The position numbers were made by a program, and so were the translations under genes. 64,000 nt of DNA, from positions 124,001-188,000 of the forward strand of contig NZ_JAGSYG010000009.1 of NCBI RefSeq assembly GCF_025685655.1, given 5' to 3'. The DNA comes from Acidicapsa ligni (GTDB lineage: Bacteria > Acidobacteriota > Terriglobia > Terriglobales > Acidobacteriaceae). The notes beneath the pieces were generated by a model. It did not search any database and was not told the origin of the DNA. It saw nothing but the letters and a program-made list of their open reading frames with translations. Of this stretch, positions 26,102 to 34,100 are shown piece after piece. Numbering within the stretch: position 1 is the first letter of the stretch; the number at the start of each line of letters is the position of its first letter.

Positions 26102-27205
26102 ATGGGCGCACCGGCAAGAATTCTGATTGTGGATGACGAACCCCACGTGCGGTCAATGCTGGCTGCCACCCTGGACCGGCAGAGCTACCAGACAGTGCAG
26201 GCAGGTAGCAACGCAGAAGCTTTTGAACTGATCGACCGGCAGCATTTTGACCTGGTGCTGACTGACATTGTGATGCGGGATGGCAATGGCATCAGCCTGC
26301 TGGAGCGGGTGCACGTCGATCATCCGCAGACACCGGTGATTATGGTGACTGCCATCCAGGATGCAAGTGTGGCGATCAGCGCCATGCGCAAGGGCGCTTA
26401 CGACTACCTGCTGAAGCCGTTTGAGCGCGATCAGTTACTGATCACCGTGCGGCGGGCACTCGAACACCGCAACGCACTTCGCGAGAGTGAGAATTATCAG
26501 CAGAATCTTGAGCAGATTGTGGATGCCCGAACAGAATTGCTGCACCAGGCAATCGAGGATCTGGAGCGCTCGTACGACATCACGCTCGAAGCGCTGGGCG
26601 ACGCGCTGGATTTGAAAGACTCCGAGACGGAAGGCCACTCCAAACGGGTGACAGCCTATACGATTGCCCTGGCGAGAGCGATGGGGATTGGCTCTGACGG
26701 CATCAAGGTGATTGCCCGGGGCGCGTTCCTGCACGATATCGGCAAAATGGCGATTCCAGATGCGATTCTGCGCAAGCCGGGCAAACTAACCGCGGAAGAG
26801 CAGCATATCATGCGTGAGCATTGCGCGCGCGGATATAACATCCTGCGCAAGATTCCCTATCTGAGTGAGGCTGCGGAGATCGTGTACTCGCACCAGGAGC
26901 ATTATGACGGCAGCGGTTATCCGCGAGGCATTCACGGGAACGCTATCCCAATCGGGGCACGCATCTTTGCCATTGCCGACACGCTGGACGCGATTACCAG
27001 CGATCGCCCGTACCGCGGGGCAAAGAGTTTTGACGTAGCCCGGCTGGAGATCCTTCGCTGCTCGGGGACGCAGTTCGATCCTGCCGCGGTCGAAGTATTC
27101 CTCAAGATTCCCAATGAGCTGTGGATCGAGTTGCGGAACGAGATTACCGGTCACAGCAAACCATTTACTTCCGAAGAAATCGCCCGAGCTACAGCAACCC
27201 GCTAA
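26102..27205 (+). CDS. Response regulator with HD-GYP phosphodiesterase
   Basis: About 367 residues from ATG 26102, after a GGGGGA ribosome site. The receiver domain occupies about 5-120 with phospho-acceptor Asp55 (TDIVMRDG) and the conserved Lys in YDYLLKPF. A coiled linker (about 120-165) joins an HD-GYP domain: HD at 211-212 (AFLHDIGK) and SHQEHYDGSGYP with GYP at 272-274. It is expected to hydrolyse cyclic di-GMP when phosphorylated. The kinase is not adjacent. With the GGDEF protein at 3403 it gives both sides of cyclic-di-GMP turnover in this window. Confidence 0.93.
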   Translation: MGAPARILIVDDEPHVRSMLAATLDRQSYQTVQAGSNAEAFELIDRQHFDLVLTDIVMRDGNGISLLERVHVDHPQTPVIMVTAIQDASVAISAMRKGAYDYLLKPFERDQLLITVRRALEHRNALRESENYQQNLEQIVDARTELLHQAIEDLERSYDITLEALGDALDLKDSETEGHSKRVTAYTIALARAMGIGSDGIKVIARGAFLHDIGKMAIPDAILRKPGKLTAEEQHIMREHCARGYNILRKIPYLSEAAEIVYSHQEHYDGSGYPRGIHGNAIPIGARIFAIADTLDAITSDRPYRGAKSFDVARLEILRCSGTQFDPAAVEVFLKIPNELWIELRNEITGHSKPFTSEEIARATATR

Positions 27206-27234
27206 AATCATCTTGAAATTTGACCCAGGAGCCT

Positions 27235-27513
27235 ATGACTGTTCTTACGCCTGCAGAGATTACGCAATCGCTCAAAGCGGTTCCCGATTGGCATATTGAA
27301 AACGGAGAGTTACGGCGCGGTTTTTCATTTTTGGATTTTCGCGAGGCAATGAGTTTTGTGAACTCAGTGGCGGCGGTGGCGGAACAGGCCGGGCATCATC
27401 CCTATATCGATATTCGCTACAACAAGGTACGACTGACGCTGGTAAGCCATGATGCAGGTGGGATTACGGAGAAGGATTTTTCGCTGGCTAATAGGATAGG
27501 GATCATTCTTTAG
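27235..27513 (+). CDS. Pterin-4a-carbinolamine dehydratase
   Basis: A 92-residue protein from ATG 27235 (a TTG at 27220 extends it by five residues). The active-site pattern AEQAGHHPYIDIRYNKV, with His-His-Pro and a downstream Tyr, is intact, as is the C-terminal TEKDFSLAN block. It recycles the 4a-hydroxy-tetrahydropterin made by aromatic amino-acid hydroxylases; bacterial copies without such a hydroxylase also occur. GGAG lies close upstream. It stands alone. Confidence 0.92.
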   Translation: MTVLTPAEITQSLKAVPDWHIENGELRRGFSFLDFREAMSFVNSVAAVAEQAGHHPYIDIRYNKVRLTLVSHDAGGITEKDFSLANRIGIIL

Positions 27514-27546
27514 TCTTCCCGCCCGGCAAATGCTCCATTCCGCTAT

Positions 27547-27789
27547 TCAGGTTGGATCTTCTTCTTCCATGCCAAGTTCTTCCCCGTAGGAAGATTCTGG
27601 ATTCTGTAGATTGGAAGAAAGTATGGGATTCTGGAGTTTTGTCAGGGTCTTGCGATGCCACCAGGCTACAGCCAATCCGCCGGCGAAGGCTGAGGCTGCC
27701 GCGACCATCCCTACCTGGAGAATGAGCGCAGGTCGCTTTACGCTCTTTTTATCTTTACTGTAACTGTCTTCTTTACTATCACTTGTCAA
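27547..27789 (-). CDS. Small single-TM protein
   Basis: Up to 80 residues from a TTG at 27789, or about 53 from an internal ATG near residue 28. A charged Ser/Lys/Asp-rich N terminus is followed by a hydrophobic segment (VGMVAAASAFAGGLAVAWW), a basic HRKTLTKLQ stop-transfer stretch and an acidic C-terminal tail (EELGMEEEDPT). Likely a small inner-membrane protein. It is convergent with the pterin dehydratase gene. No domain recognised, and the start is uncertain. Confidence 0.5.
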   Translation of the reverse strand: MTSDSKEDSYSKDKKSVKRPALILQVGMVAAASAFAGGLAVAWWHRKTLTKLQNPILSSNLQNPESSYGEELGMEEEDPT

Positions 27790-27790
27790 G

Positions 27791-27851
27791 ATTTTAGCCC
27801 TGAACTTTCTAGGTATTGTGATGGCTGATTCTCCTTATTATTTTAGCCCTG
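27791..27851 (+). repeat. Two copies of ATTTTAGCCCTG
   Basis: The 12-base word ATTTTAGCCCTG occurs exactly at 27791-27802 and 27840-27851, 49 bases apart, in the spacer upstream of the minus-strand small membrane gene. It may be a regulator site. Confidence 0.4.
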
Positions 27852-27910
27852 TGCGCATGGCGCCTCTGTCTTCTTTCGAACAAGTATCACATTACGAAAT
27901 ATTTTGATTT

Positions 27911-27939
27911 TTGTATTTGCATTCCTGCGAATCTATAGT
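27911..27939 (+). promoter_or_regulatory. Predicted promoter of a candidate small RNA
   Basis: TTGTAT (27911-27916), exactly 17 bases, TATAGT (27934-27939). Transcription would start near 27946 and end at the terminator at 28020-28055, with no gene between. Confidence 0.4.
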
Positions 27940-27945
27940 AAGGTG

Positions 27946-28055
27946 TATATATTGCTGCTGAGGGATGGTACTGAGTCTCCCGTCCTCCAATAGCAAGTAA
28001 GTTGCGTCACTGGCCTCCCGCCACGAACAGATTACCGTTCGTGGCGCCTTTTTTT
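27946..28055 (+). ncRNA. Candidate small RNA, about 110 nt
   Basis: This segment lies between a plausible promoter and a strong intrinsic terminator, and I found no convincing coding frame in it. Local pairing is possible between GGGA near 27963 and TCCC near 27978, and between GCAA and TTGC near 27993-28005. I recognise no named RNA family. It could also be a 5' leader that attenuates the PCYCGC-family gene starting at 28168. Confidence 0.35.
28020..28055 (+). terminator. Strong intrinsic terminator
   Basis: GCCACGAAC (28020-28028) pairs with GTTCGTGGC (28037-28045); seven T follow at 28049-28055. It lies 113 bases before the next coding start, so it ends a separate transcript or attenuates readthrough. 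Confidence 0.85.
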
Positions 28056-28167
28056 GTTCTGAACTTTTATCTTCGCTTAAGTCTTGAACTTTTATTCGCG
28101 ACGGAGCTCTGCCTAGTTTGGCGTTCCTGCCTGTCAGATTAGAATGGAAATCACTGAGGAGTGCATG

Positions 28168-28614
28168 ATGAAGAGCTTTCATTCTCGACGCTGGGCAGTA
28201 GCGCTGGTTCTTGCTGCGGCAACCGCGATCAGCTATGCGCAGTGGACCAACCCCGCAGATGATATTCCGGCGTACCATCCATCTGCGCCGCTCAAGATCA
28301 GTTCCCTGCCTCCGATTATGAGTGGAGCAAAGTTGACCGGGGAGCATTTCCAGTATCCGTGGCAGGTTCACGTGTATCAGCAGGCGGCGAAGGTTTCGAA
28401 CGTGCTGTATCAGTTGCCGTGCAACTGCCGCTGCGATCGCGCGCTGGGTCACACCAGCCTGCGTAGCTGCTTCGAGGGCGTGCATGGGACAGAATGCTCC
28501 ACTTGCGCCAAGGAAGGCCTGTTTGCATACCAGCAGACGAAGCTGGGAAAGACGCCGGCGCAGATTCGGGCGGCGATTGCACGCCATGACTACGAACAGG
28601 TCTCGCTGGAGTAG
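28168..28614 (+). CDS. Exported PCYCGC-motif family protein
   Basis: About 148 residues from ATG 28168, after GAGGAG; the ATG directly before it is an alternative. It has a signal peptide (about 8-26). The core is LPCNCRCDRALGHTSLRSCF, then HGTECSTCAKEG and KTPAQIR, matching the PCYCGC family in which clustered cysteines may bind a metal or cofactor; here the motif reads PCNCRC, with Asn and Arg in place of the usual Tyr and Gly. Function of the family is not established. It sits between the candidate small RNA and tmRNA. Confidence 0.8.
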   Translation: MKSFHSRRWAVALVLAAATAISYAQWTNPADDIPAYHPSAPLKISSLPPIMSGAKLTGEHFQYPWQVHVYQQAAKVSNVLYQLPCNCRCDRALGHTSLRSCFEGVHGTECSTCAKEGLFAYQQTKLGKTPAQIRAAIARHDYEQVSLE

Positions 28615-28709
28615 GCTATCGCGCCGGAGTGAGCGGAAGCTGTAAATGGCGTACAATGTTTAAGTGCAGCACGAGCCACCAGGGACGAGCTGACGAGTTC
28701 CACAGATGT

Positions 28710-29058
28710 GGGGGCGTCACGGTTTCGACGGGATCGCAAGCGACAGAGAGGCATGCCGGGGGGTGGGCACCCGTAATCGCTTACAAAAACACAATTGCCA
28801 ACAACAATCTGGCACTTGCTGCTTAATTAAATAAGCAGCCGTCCTCCTCATCTTTGCCTGTGGGCTGAGAGCGGGCGTCGCACAGCAGGCTGGTTGTTCC
28901 CGCTCGGTCCGTGTGGGAATGACAAGATCATCGGACTAGCTTCAAGCGTTTCTTGTCTATTCTGAGCGCCTGGAGCGAAATTACTGAATAGACTACGCAT
29001 GGAGTCTCTCGGTTGACTACGATTTCGGACGCGGGTTCGACTCCCGCCGCCTCCACCA
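28710..29058 (+). ncRNA. ssrA: Transfer-messenger RNA (tmRNA)
   Basis: A 349-base tmRNA that rescues stalled ribosomes and tags incomplete proteins for degradation. The 5' end GGGGGCG (28710-28716) pairs with CGCCTCC (29048-29054), followed by A and an encoded CCA (29056-29058). The T arm (GCGGGTTCGACTCCCGC) is clear. The tag frame runs 28779-28826 and encodes AYKNTIANNNLALAA before TAA. A TACAAT at 28652-28657 may be the -10 box. Confidence 0.96.
28779..28826 (+). other. tmRNA tag-peptide frame
   Basis: Sixteen codons including the stop encode A-YKNTIANNNLALAA. The resume codon is read as the GCT at 28779. The C-terminal LAA is the usual signal for ClpXP-type proteases. A second stop (TAA) follows two bases after the first, out of frame. 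Confidence 0.85.
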
Positions 29059-29182
29059 ATTACTTCTACTGACTTCCATTCATCTATCGAGAAGTCAGAT
29101 CTCCGGTACAGACCTTAAATTACTTGCGGGAAAGTTTCGCCTTCCCTTCCTGCTCCAAGGCACAAGCGTGCATGATGAAGAA

Positions 29183-29255
29183 TGGCGGCGCGGGCCGGAC
29201 TCGAACCGGCGCATCAGGGTAGAGAACCCCTCCCTTACCCCTTGGGTACCGCGCC
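29183..29255 (-). tRNA. tRNA-like gene with short anticodon arm
   Basis: On the minus strand a 73-base sequence including CCA folds as a tRNA: acceptor GGCGCGG/CCGCGCC (seven pairs), T arm GCCGG-TTCGAGT-CCGGC (five pairs), discriminator G and encoded CCA. The D arm CCCAAGGGGTAAGGG resembles Gln/Glu tRNAs. The anticodon arm is abnormal: best pairing GGGGT/ACCCT leaves a five-base loop (TCTCT), and a seven-base loop (TTCTCTA, CUC if Glu-like) needs a weak stem. The first 21 bases overlap the end of lgt. Degenerate tRNA or a divergent functional one; isotype not assigned. Confidence 0.5.
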
Positions 29256-30077
29256 TTGCTTCAATAGAAAGATCGTCCATACAAAACCGACGGCAATCAT
29301 GGGAATTGTCAGGAGTTGCCCCTTGCTCATCCATCCCCAATAGATGGGTTGCCCCAGATCGGGCTGACGCCAGAACTCGTCGATGAAGCGGCCTGCTCCA
29401 TAGGTGATGCATACCGCTGCAGTCGTCATCCCCGGCCGCGCGGATCGGTGATAAACCACCTGGGCAACGAGAAAAACAAGCAGGCCTTCAGCAACCGCGG
29501 CATAGAGCTGACTGGGGTGACGCGGTACGTTGACGCCGTTGATAACTGGCGCGTCAGGAAAGATTACCGCCCACGGAACGGTCGAAGGTCTGCCCCATAA
29601 CTCCGCATTCATAAAATTAGCGATGCGCCCGAAAGCTATTCCCAGGGGTCCAACGGCTGCCGCAGCATCGAGGAGCGGCCAGGGGCTGAGGTTTCGTTGA
29701 CGGGAGAAAAGAAAGATTGCCAAAACAAGACCGAGGATGCCGCCGTGACTGGCCATCCCACCATGCCAGATGGCGAAGACCTCCATCGGGGATTCCATCA
29801 CCGCTGGCAGGTTATAGAAGAGGCAGTAACCCAATCTGCCACCGACTAATACTCCTGTAGAGGTATAGAGAATGAGCACCGAAACTTCTTCATCGCGGAT
29901 AGTCAGACGGCCTTGTCTTGCCCACCGGGAAAAGAGCCATGCTGCGAAAAGAATGCCTGCGATATACGAGAGTCCATACCAGCGAATACCGAAGCCGCCT
30001 GCAAAATGAATTGCCCAGGGATCAAGGTTGTCTACCCAGTATCGTTGCTGCATTACTCCGGACAATTGTCGATACAT
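29235..30077 (-). CDS. lgt: Prolipoprotein diacylglyceryl transferase
   Basis: A 280-residue inner-membrane enzyme that moves a diacylglyceryl group to the lipobox Cys of prolipoproteins. The family signature GRIANFMNAELWG is intact, as is the HGG block (IWHGGMASHGGILG) with the essential His. Seven or so hydrophobic helices are visible. GAGG precedes the ATG. The last seven codons (QGAVPKG plus stop) are supplied by the 5' part of the tRNA-like sequence, so the C terminus is probably not under strong protein-level selection. Confidence 0.95.
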   Translation of the reverse strand: MYRQLSGVMQQRYWVDNLDPWAIHFAGGFGIRWYGLSYIAGILFAAWLFSRWARQGRLTIRDEEVSVLILYTSTGVLVGGRLGYCLFYNLPAVMESPMEVFAIWHGGMASHGGILGLVLAIFLFSRQRNLSPWPLLDAAAAVGPLGIAFGRIANFMNAELWGRPSTVPWAVIFPDAPVINGVNVPRHPSQLYAAVAEGLLVFLVAQVVYHRSARPGMTTAAVCITYGAGRFIDEFWRQPDLGQPIYWGWMSKGQLLTIPMIAVGFVWTIFLLKQGAVPKG

Positions 30078-30127
30078 AGAGAACCTCAGTTATCCGTAAT
30101 ACAAAGTTATGAAGAGTTATGGAAGTC

Positions 30128-30847
30128 TTAAGATATCTTCGGATTGCCTGCTGACATTGCAGCGACGGATGCCGCATGCAAAGGGTCGCGCGAACTCCAG
30201 ATACGAAGAGCAATCAGGCCCACAAAGAGAGCGCAACCCATCGGCATAGCCACTCTATCTATATCTATTCGTAATAACTCCGCACCACCCAGGCTGAAGG
30301 AAAAGATAACAACAAATACTCCCAGGACCTGGGATGCGCGCAGGGCACGTCTGCCGCCGGAAATAGCCTGGCTTTGTGTTCGCGAAGCAAGGTATCCGTC
30401 TGTGCCGTCTACGATGATCATTCCTGCTGAAAACATGAGGCCGAGAATCCATGGATTCATGTCGGCAGCGAGTACGAGTGCCGAGAGTTGGCTGGCAGTT
30501 TCAAAACCCGCACCAAAGATAATGCCAATGACGAGCGGACTCGTGATCTTAATTCGAGAGAGTGCAAGATGACGGTGCTCAATTGGTCTTCTCAGGCGCC
30601 ATAAGTTAAGCGCGCCGAGCGAGATCAGCAACCAGGGAGCATAAGGCTCAAATGCGCGAGCGAGAAGACCGCCTACTCCAACTGCGAGGATAGTAACCAG
30701 TGTGCCGTGTCCTATTGCGAACAAGATGCCGTTCCATCGAGATGGGCGTATACGCGAGAGGCCGTCAATCGCAGCCAGATGATCTGGATCAACTCCATGG
30801 CGCAAACCGAGAGCTACTGCGAGAGTTAGAAGCGTTGAGTGTGTCAT
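30128..30847 (-). CDS. NiCoT/NicO-type nickel-cobalt transporter
   Basis: About 239 residues from ATG 30847, which has an AAAGGA ribosome site; the longer open frame to 31015 is rejected because it lacks one. The helix-2 signature RHGVDPDHLAAID (H-x4-D-H) that binds Ni2+ or Co2+ is intact, and a second family block reads GAGFETASQLSALVLA. Seven to eight membrane helices are expected. It follows the 2Fe-2S gene by about 46 bases and so belongs to the minus arm of the divergent metal locus. Nickel, cobalt or zinc cannot be told apart from sequence. Confidence 0.85.
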   Translation of the reverse strand: MTHSTLLTLAVALGLRHGVDPDHLAAIDGLSRIRPSRWNGILFAIGHGTLVTILAVGVGGLLARAFEPYAPWLLISLGALNLWRLRRPIEHRHLALSRIKITSPLVIGIIFGAGFETASQLSALVLAADMNPWILGLMFSAGMIIVDGTDGYLASRTQSQAISGGRRALRASQVLGVFVVIFSFSLGGAELLRIDIDRVAMPMGCALFVGLIALRIWSSRDPLHAASVAAMSAGNPKIS

Positions 30848-30893
30848 TGCAAATCCTTTGTAATTTGGCTCTCGACAGTTGAGCGTGCTGACA

Positions 30894-31304
30894 CTATCGC
30901 CCGTTGGATGCCGTGTCGCGAAAGGCAGCCAGGCGATGCGTATCGAACTCTTTCGGCAGGGGGAGTAACTCGTCAGAGATTTTGGATTGCTCCGCCCAGT
31001 CGGCCAGCATTTCATACTGTCTTCGCTGGGTAATCTGCGCGAGCCATTGCGTTCCTTCGGCGCTGGTGATCATGATGACGTTCGGCACGTCGCAAGGACC
31101 AAGACATCCACTGATGGATAGATGAACTCGCTTGAGTAATCCTCGATATTTCCACTCCTGCTTTAGCCACTCGACAGGAACCTCTGGATGTCCTTTGTGC
31201 GTCTGGCCGCAGCAGCATCCGTTGCAAACGCTGATCTGTCCCAGCATTGGACGCTTGGTCGAAACAACGGGTGGAGGTTGAGGGCGTGGAGATGTCCTTG
31301 ACAT
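30894..31304 (-). CDS. 2Fe-2S ferredoxin-like protein of the metal locus
   Basis: A 136-residue cytosolic protein. Cysteines lie in VCNGCCCGQTHKGHP and in SGCLGPCDVPNVIMI, the arrangement of thioredoxin-fold 2Fe-2S ferredoxins that are often found near cobalamin or COG0523 genes. The start at ATG 31304 lies inside the left end of the operator; a start at the internal ATG 31247 would also leave all cysteines. No ribosome site is present at 31304, and a TATCAT seven bases upstream would give a leaderless transcript. It is probably cotranscribed with the NiCoT-like gene. Confidence 0.8.
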   Translation of the reverse strand: MSRTSPRPQPPPVVSTKRPMLGQISVCNGCCCGQTHKGHPEVPVEWLKQEWKYRGLLKRVHLSISGCLGPCDVPNVIMITSAEGTQWLAQITQRRQYEMLADWAEQSKISDELLPLPKEFDTHRLAAFRDTASNGR

Positions 31305-31331
31305 AACGACAATGATAACTCATTATCGTTA
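31304..31331. promoter_or_regulatory. Fur/Zur-like palindromic operator shared by divergent genes
   Basis: TAACGACAATGA (31304-31315) and TCATTATCGTTA (31320-31331) are inverted repeats with 11 of 12 positions matching and a four-base centre. The site touches the start codon of the minus gene and ends directly before the AGGAGGG ribosome site of the plus gene (start 31341), so a bound repressor would block both. The likely binder is the Fur-family protein encoded at 34101. Confidence 0.75.
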
Positions 31332-31340
31332 AGGAGGGCG

Positions 31341-31649
31341 ATGTCGATGGATTTATTTGTTTTGAAAAACCCGCCGAATTCTACACGGACAAATGAGATC
31401 AAGGTACAGGTCGCAGCAGAGCTGGGGCTGGCCGAAGATACGATTGTCATGGTCACAGAGTTGACATGCATGGAGGAGGGATGTCCTCCGATAGAGACGG
31501 TAATTGCGGTCTTTACGTCCTCTGGCAACAAGTTTCAATTCAAGCTACATCAGCCTATCGCAGAGATTACTGCCGAAGATATTCATCGTATTTGCAAGCA
31601 ACGGATCGACTCATCCCTGGAGATACATCATGGAAGCAACTGCAGCTAA
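31341..31649 (+). CDS. Small conserved partner of COG0523 GTPase
   Basis: A 102-residue cytosolic protein with a textbook ribosome site (AGGAGGG) five bases before its ATG... two cysteines stand in ELTCMEEGCPPIETVIAVF, the best-conserved-looking block; helices flank it. I recognise this type as a small protein found next to COG0523 GTPases, without an assigned function. A metal-linked role (chaperone, sensor or GTPase partner) is inference. Its 3' end overlaps the GTPase start by 20 bases, so the two are translationally coupled. Confidence 0.75.
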   Translation: MSMDLFVLKNPPNSTRTNEIKVQVAAELGLAEDTIVMVTELTCMEEGCPPIETVIAVFTSSGNKFQFKLHQPIAEITAEDIHRICKQRIDSSLEIHHGSNCS

Positions 31650-33000
31650 TAAAGACACACGCGTTCCCGTAACTGTTCTTACTGGATTTCTTGGTTCAGG
31701 AAAAACCACGCTCTTGAATCGCATTCTTACCGAAGAGCATGGCAAGCGTATTGCCGTTATCGAGAATGAGTTCGGCGAAGTGGGTGTGGATCAGGAACTT
31801 GTGATCGGCGCCGAAGAAGAGATCTTCGAGATGAATAATGGTTGCATCTGCTGCACGGTACGCGGCGACTTGATTCGGATTCTGGGCAACCTGATGAAGC
31901 GGCGCGAAAAGTTCGATTACATCCTCGTAGAAACGACAGGAATGGCGGACCCTGGTCCCGTTGCGCAAACGTTCTTCGTCGATGATGAGATGCAGGCAAA
32001 GCTGCGACTCGATGGCATCGTAACTCTGATTGATGCGAAGCATGTGTGGCAACACATCGATGATTCGGATGAAGTGAAAGAACAGATTGCCTTTGCCGAC
32101 GTTATTCTTCTCAACAAGATTGACCTGGTGGCTCCGGCAGATTTGAATAAGCTGGAAGCGCGCATTCACTCGATGAATGCCGCAGCAAAGATCTATCGAA
32201 CGCAGAATGCAGCTGCAGAGATCGATACGGTTCTCAACGTTGGAGGTTTCAATCTTGACCGTGCGCTTGAAGTCGATCCCCTGTTTATGGAGCCCGAATA
32301 CCCATTCGAATGGGGTGGCATCTATTCTCTTTCGGCTGGGTCTTACCGGTTTCGCTTTGACGTAGGCCCCGATCCAACTATGTCCCTCGTCATTCTTCCA
32401 ATCAAGAACACAAGCGAAAATCCATCCCGTGAGATGCTTGCGTCAGTTGAGATGGATGCCGTGCTTCTCTTCTCCGACGTTGAACAATCAGTTGCTGCGG
32501 GAAGTCCCATTGCTCCTGCCAAAGTGCATTACAGGCTTATGCTCGATGGAAATATTTCCGAGTTTCAAATAAATATTCCGAGCGATGGCTGCTATGCGTT
32601 ATTCACTGAGCATCGTCCGGAAGAGTTTCATGCAGCACTCTATCATCGCGATGCTCCGATCGCGCCCTTGTTTGAGCGCGAATACAAGCCAGATCATGAG
32701 CACGATGAAGAAGTCTCATCCGTGGGCATCACGATTCCAGGGGATCTAGATAAGCGCAAATTCAATCAATGGATGAGCGGGCTTCTGCAGACGCAGGGCA
32801 CGGATATCTTTCGCATGAAGGGTGTACTGAGCCTCAAGGGCGAGAAATATCGCTTCGTATTTCAAGGGGTTCATATGCTTTTCGATGGCCGTCCGGATCG
32901 CCCATGGAAAGAGGCAGAACGACACAATCAACTCATTTTCATTGGTCGCAACCTCGACCGGCATCAGCTGAATGAGGGGTTCAAGGCATGCCTGGCATAA
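31630..33000 (+). CDS. COG0523/CobW-family metallochaperone GTPase with inserted domain
   Basis: 456 residues from ATG 31630; the longer frame to 31504 is rejected. Walker A is GFLGSGKTT, the metal motif CxCC is in NNGCICCTVRGDL, then VETTGMADPGP and LLNKIDLV. The GTPase part is about 1-215. A roughly 140-residue beta-rich insert (about 220-360, PFEWGGIYSLSAGSYRFRF...) separates it from the CobW_C domain (about 370-456), and a His/Asp patch (PDHEHDEE) precedes that domain. These proteins deliver zinc, cobalt or other metals to enzymes. The operator upstream and the Fur-family gene downstream suggest use under metal shortage. Confidence 0.92.
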   Translation: MEATAANKDTRVPVTVLTGFLGSGKTTLLNRILTEEHGKRIAVIENEFGEVGVDQELVIGAEEEIFEMNNGCICCTVRGDLIRILGNLMKRREKFDYILVETTGMADPGPVAQTFFVDDEMQAKLRLDGIVTLIDAKHVWQHIDDSDEVKEQIAFADVILLNKIDLVAPADLNKLEARIHSMNAAAKIYRTQNAAAEIDTVLNVGGFNLDRALEVDPLFMEPEYPFEWGGIYSLSAGSYRFRFDVGPDPTMSLVILPIKNTSENPSREMLASVEMDAVLLFSDVEQSVAAGSPIAPAKVHYRLMLDGNISEFQINIPSDGCYALFTEHRPEEFHAALYHRDAPIAPLFEREYKPDHEHDEEVSSVGITIPGDLDKRKFNQWMSGLLQTQGTDIFRMKGVLSLKGEKYRFVFQGVHMLFDGRPDRPWKEAERHNQLIFIGRNLDRHQLNEGFKACLA

Positions 33001-34067
33001 TCGAAAGACATTTCGCCTCCAAGCAAAAGGTGCAAGATATTTCGCCTTTGTGGCGAACGCTCCTAGATGAATCTGTTGTCTCGACGGCATGGTCTGCAAC
33101 GGGCAATCTGCTTGCGGCGGCATCAGCCAGAGGCACGATATATATCTTCGACATTCCAAATCAACGATGCATGCGCGAGGGTCAGGGACATCAACTAGGG
33201 GCGACTCAGGTTGCGTGGAATCCGAAAGATCCGGTGCTTGCGAGCGCTGGGCTGGACGGGAAAGTATGCCTGTGGAGACCAGCAGAAGAAGGCCCGTTCA
33301 AAACATTGGAATGCGGAGACGAGTGGGTCGAACACATCGCATGGTCTCCCTCTGGGCAATATCTCGCAACTGCCGCAGGACGAAAACTGAGGTTGTGGAA
33401 CAACGATGGTGAGTTAGTCCGAGATTATCCAGACCACCCCAACACGATTGCTGCAATTGCATGGAAGCAAGATGCAGATGAGATTGCCTCGGCTTGTTAC
33501 GGACAGGTACAGTTCTGGCAGCCACGGCAAGATAAAGTTCATCAAACCTTCTTATGGAAAGGATCAATGCTTTCGCTTGCGTGGAGTCCGGATGGTCGCT
33601 ATCTTTGCCATGGCAATCAGGATGCGACTGTACACTTCTGGATCGTGAAGTCTGGAAAGGAACTCCAGATGTGGGGTTATCCAACCAAGGTACGTGAGTT
33701 AGCGTGGAATCGATATTCTCGCTATCTTGCCACCGGTGGCGGCCCTTCGATTACGGTTTGGGATTGCTCCGGCAAAGGGCCTGCCGATACAAAGCCAATC
33801 GAACTCAGGCACCACAGATCGCCTGTAACCAGGCTCACGTACCAGCGATCAGGGCCTCTACTTGCATCTGGATGTTCGCAGGGGCTGCTTGCTTTTTGGA
33901 AGCCAGGTAAGCAAAAGGGACCTGATAGCACAAGCTCTCTTTCGGCTTCGATTACGGATCTCGCATGGTCTCCTGATGACCGCCTACTGGCCGCGGCCGC
34001 CGAGGATGGGAGTCTGGTTATTTACTCCAGTGCGGAATTACAGATACTCACAACGTCCACAGATTGA
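32988..34067 (+). CDS. WD40-repeat protein of the metal locus
   Basis: A 359-residue protein made almost wholly of WD40 repeats (seven blades expected): examples are VVSTAWSATGNLLAAASARG, VAWNPKDPVLASAGLDGKVCLW, SLAWSPDGRYLCHGNQDATVHFW and DLAWSPDDRLLAAAAEDG. It has no signal peptide, so it is a cytosolic scaffold. It overlaps the GTPase by 13 bases and is translationally coupled to it, so a physical complex with the GTPase is a reasonable inference. WD40 genes have been noted beside COG0523 genes in zinc regulons of other bacteria. Confidence 0.9.
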   Translation: MPGIIERHFASKQKVQDISPLWRTLLDESVVSTAWSATGNLLAAASARGTIYIFDIPNQRCMREGQGHQLGATQVAWNPKDPVLASAGLDGKVCLWRPAEEGPFKTLECGDEWVEHIAWSPSGQYLATAAGRKLRLWNNDGELVRDYPDHPNTIAAIAWKQDADEIASACYGQVQFWQPRQDKVHQTFLWKGSMLSLAWSPDGRYLCHGNQDATVHFWIVKSGKELQMWGYPTKVRELAWNRYSRYLATGGGPSITVWDCSGKGPADTKPIELRHHRSPVTRLTYQRSGPLLASGCSQGLLAFWKPGKQKGPDSTSSLSASITDLAWSPDDRLLAAAAEDGSLVIYSSAELQILTTSTD

Positions 34068-34100
34068 TACCATGCTATTGAGGTCTTAATCAGTACGACA

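Noticed and set aside
27892..28656. A 254-codon minus-strand frame
   Set aside because: Overlaps the PCYCGC-family gene and the terminator on the other strand, with no signal or domain.
30848..31015. N-terminal extension of the NiCoT-like protein
   Set aside because: The extra 56 codons lack a start with a ribosome site and run into the 2Fe-2S gene; the ATG at 30847 has a good site.
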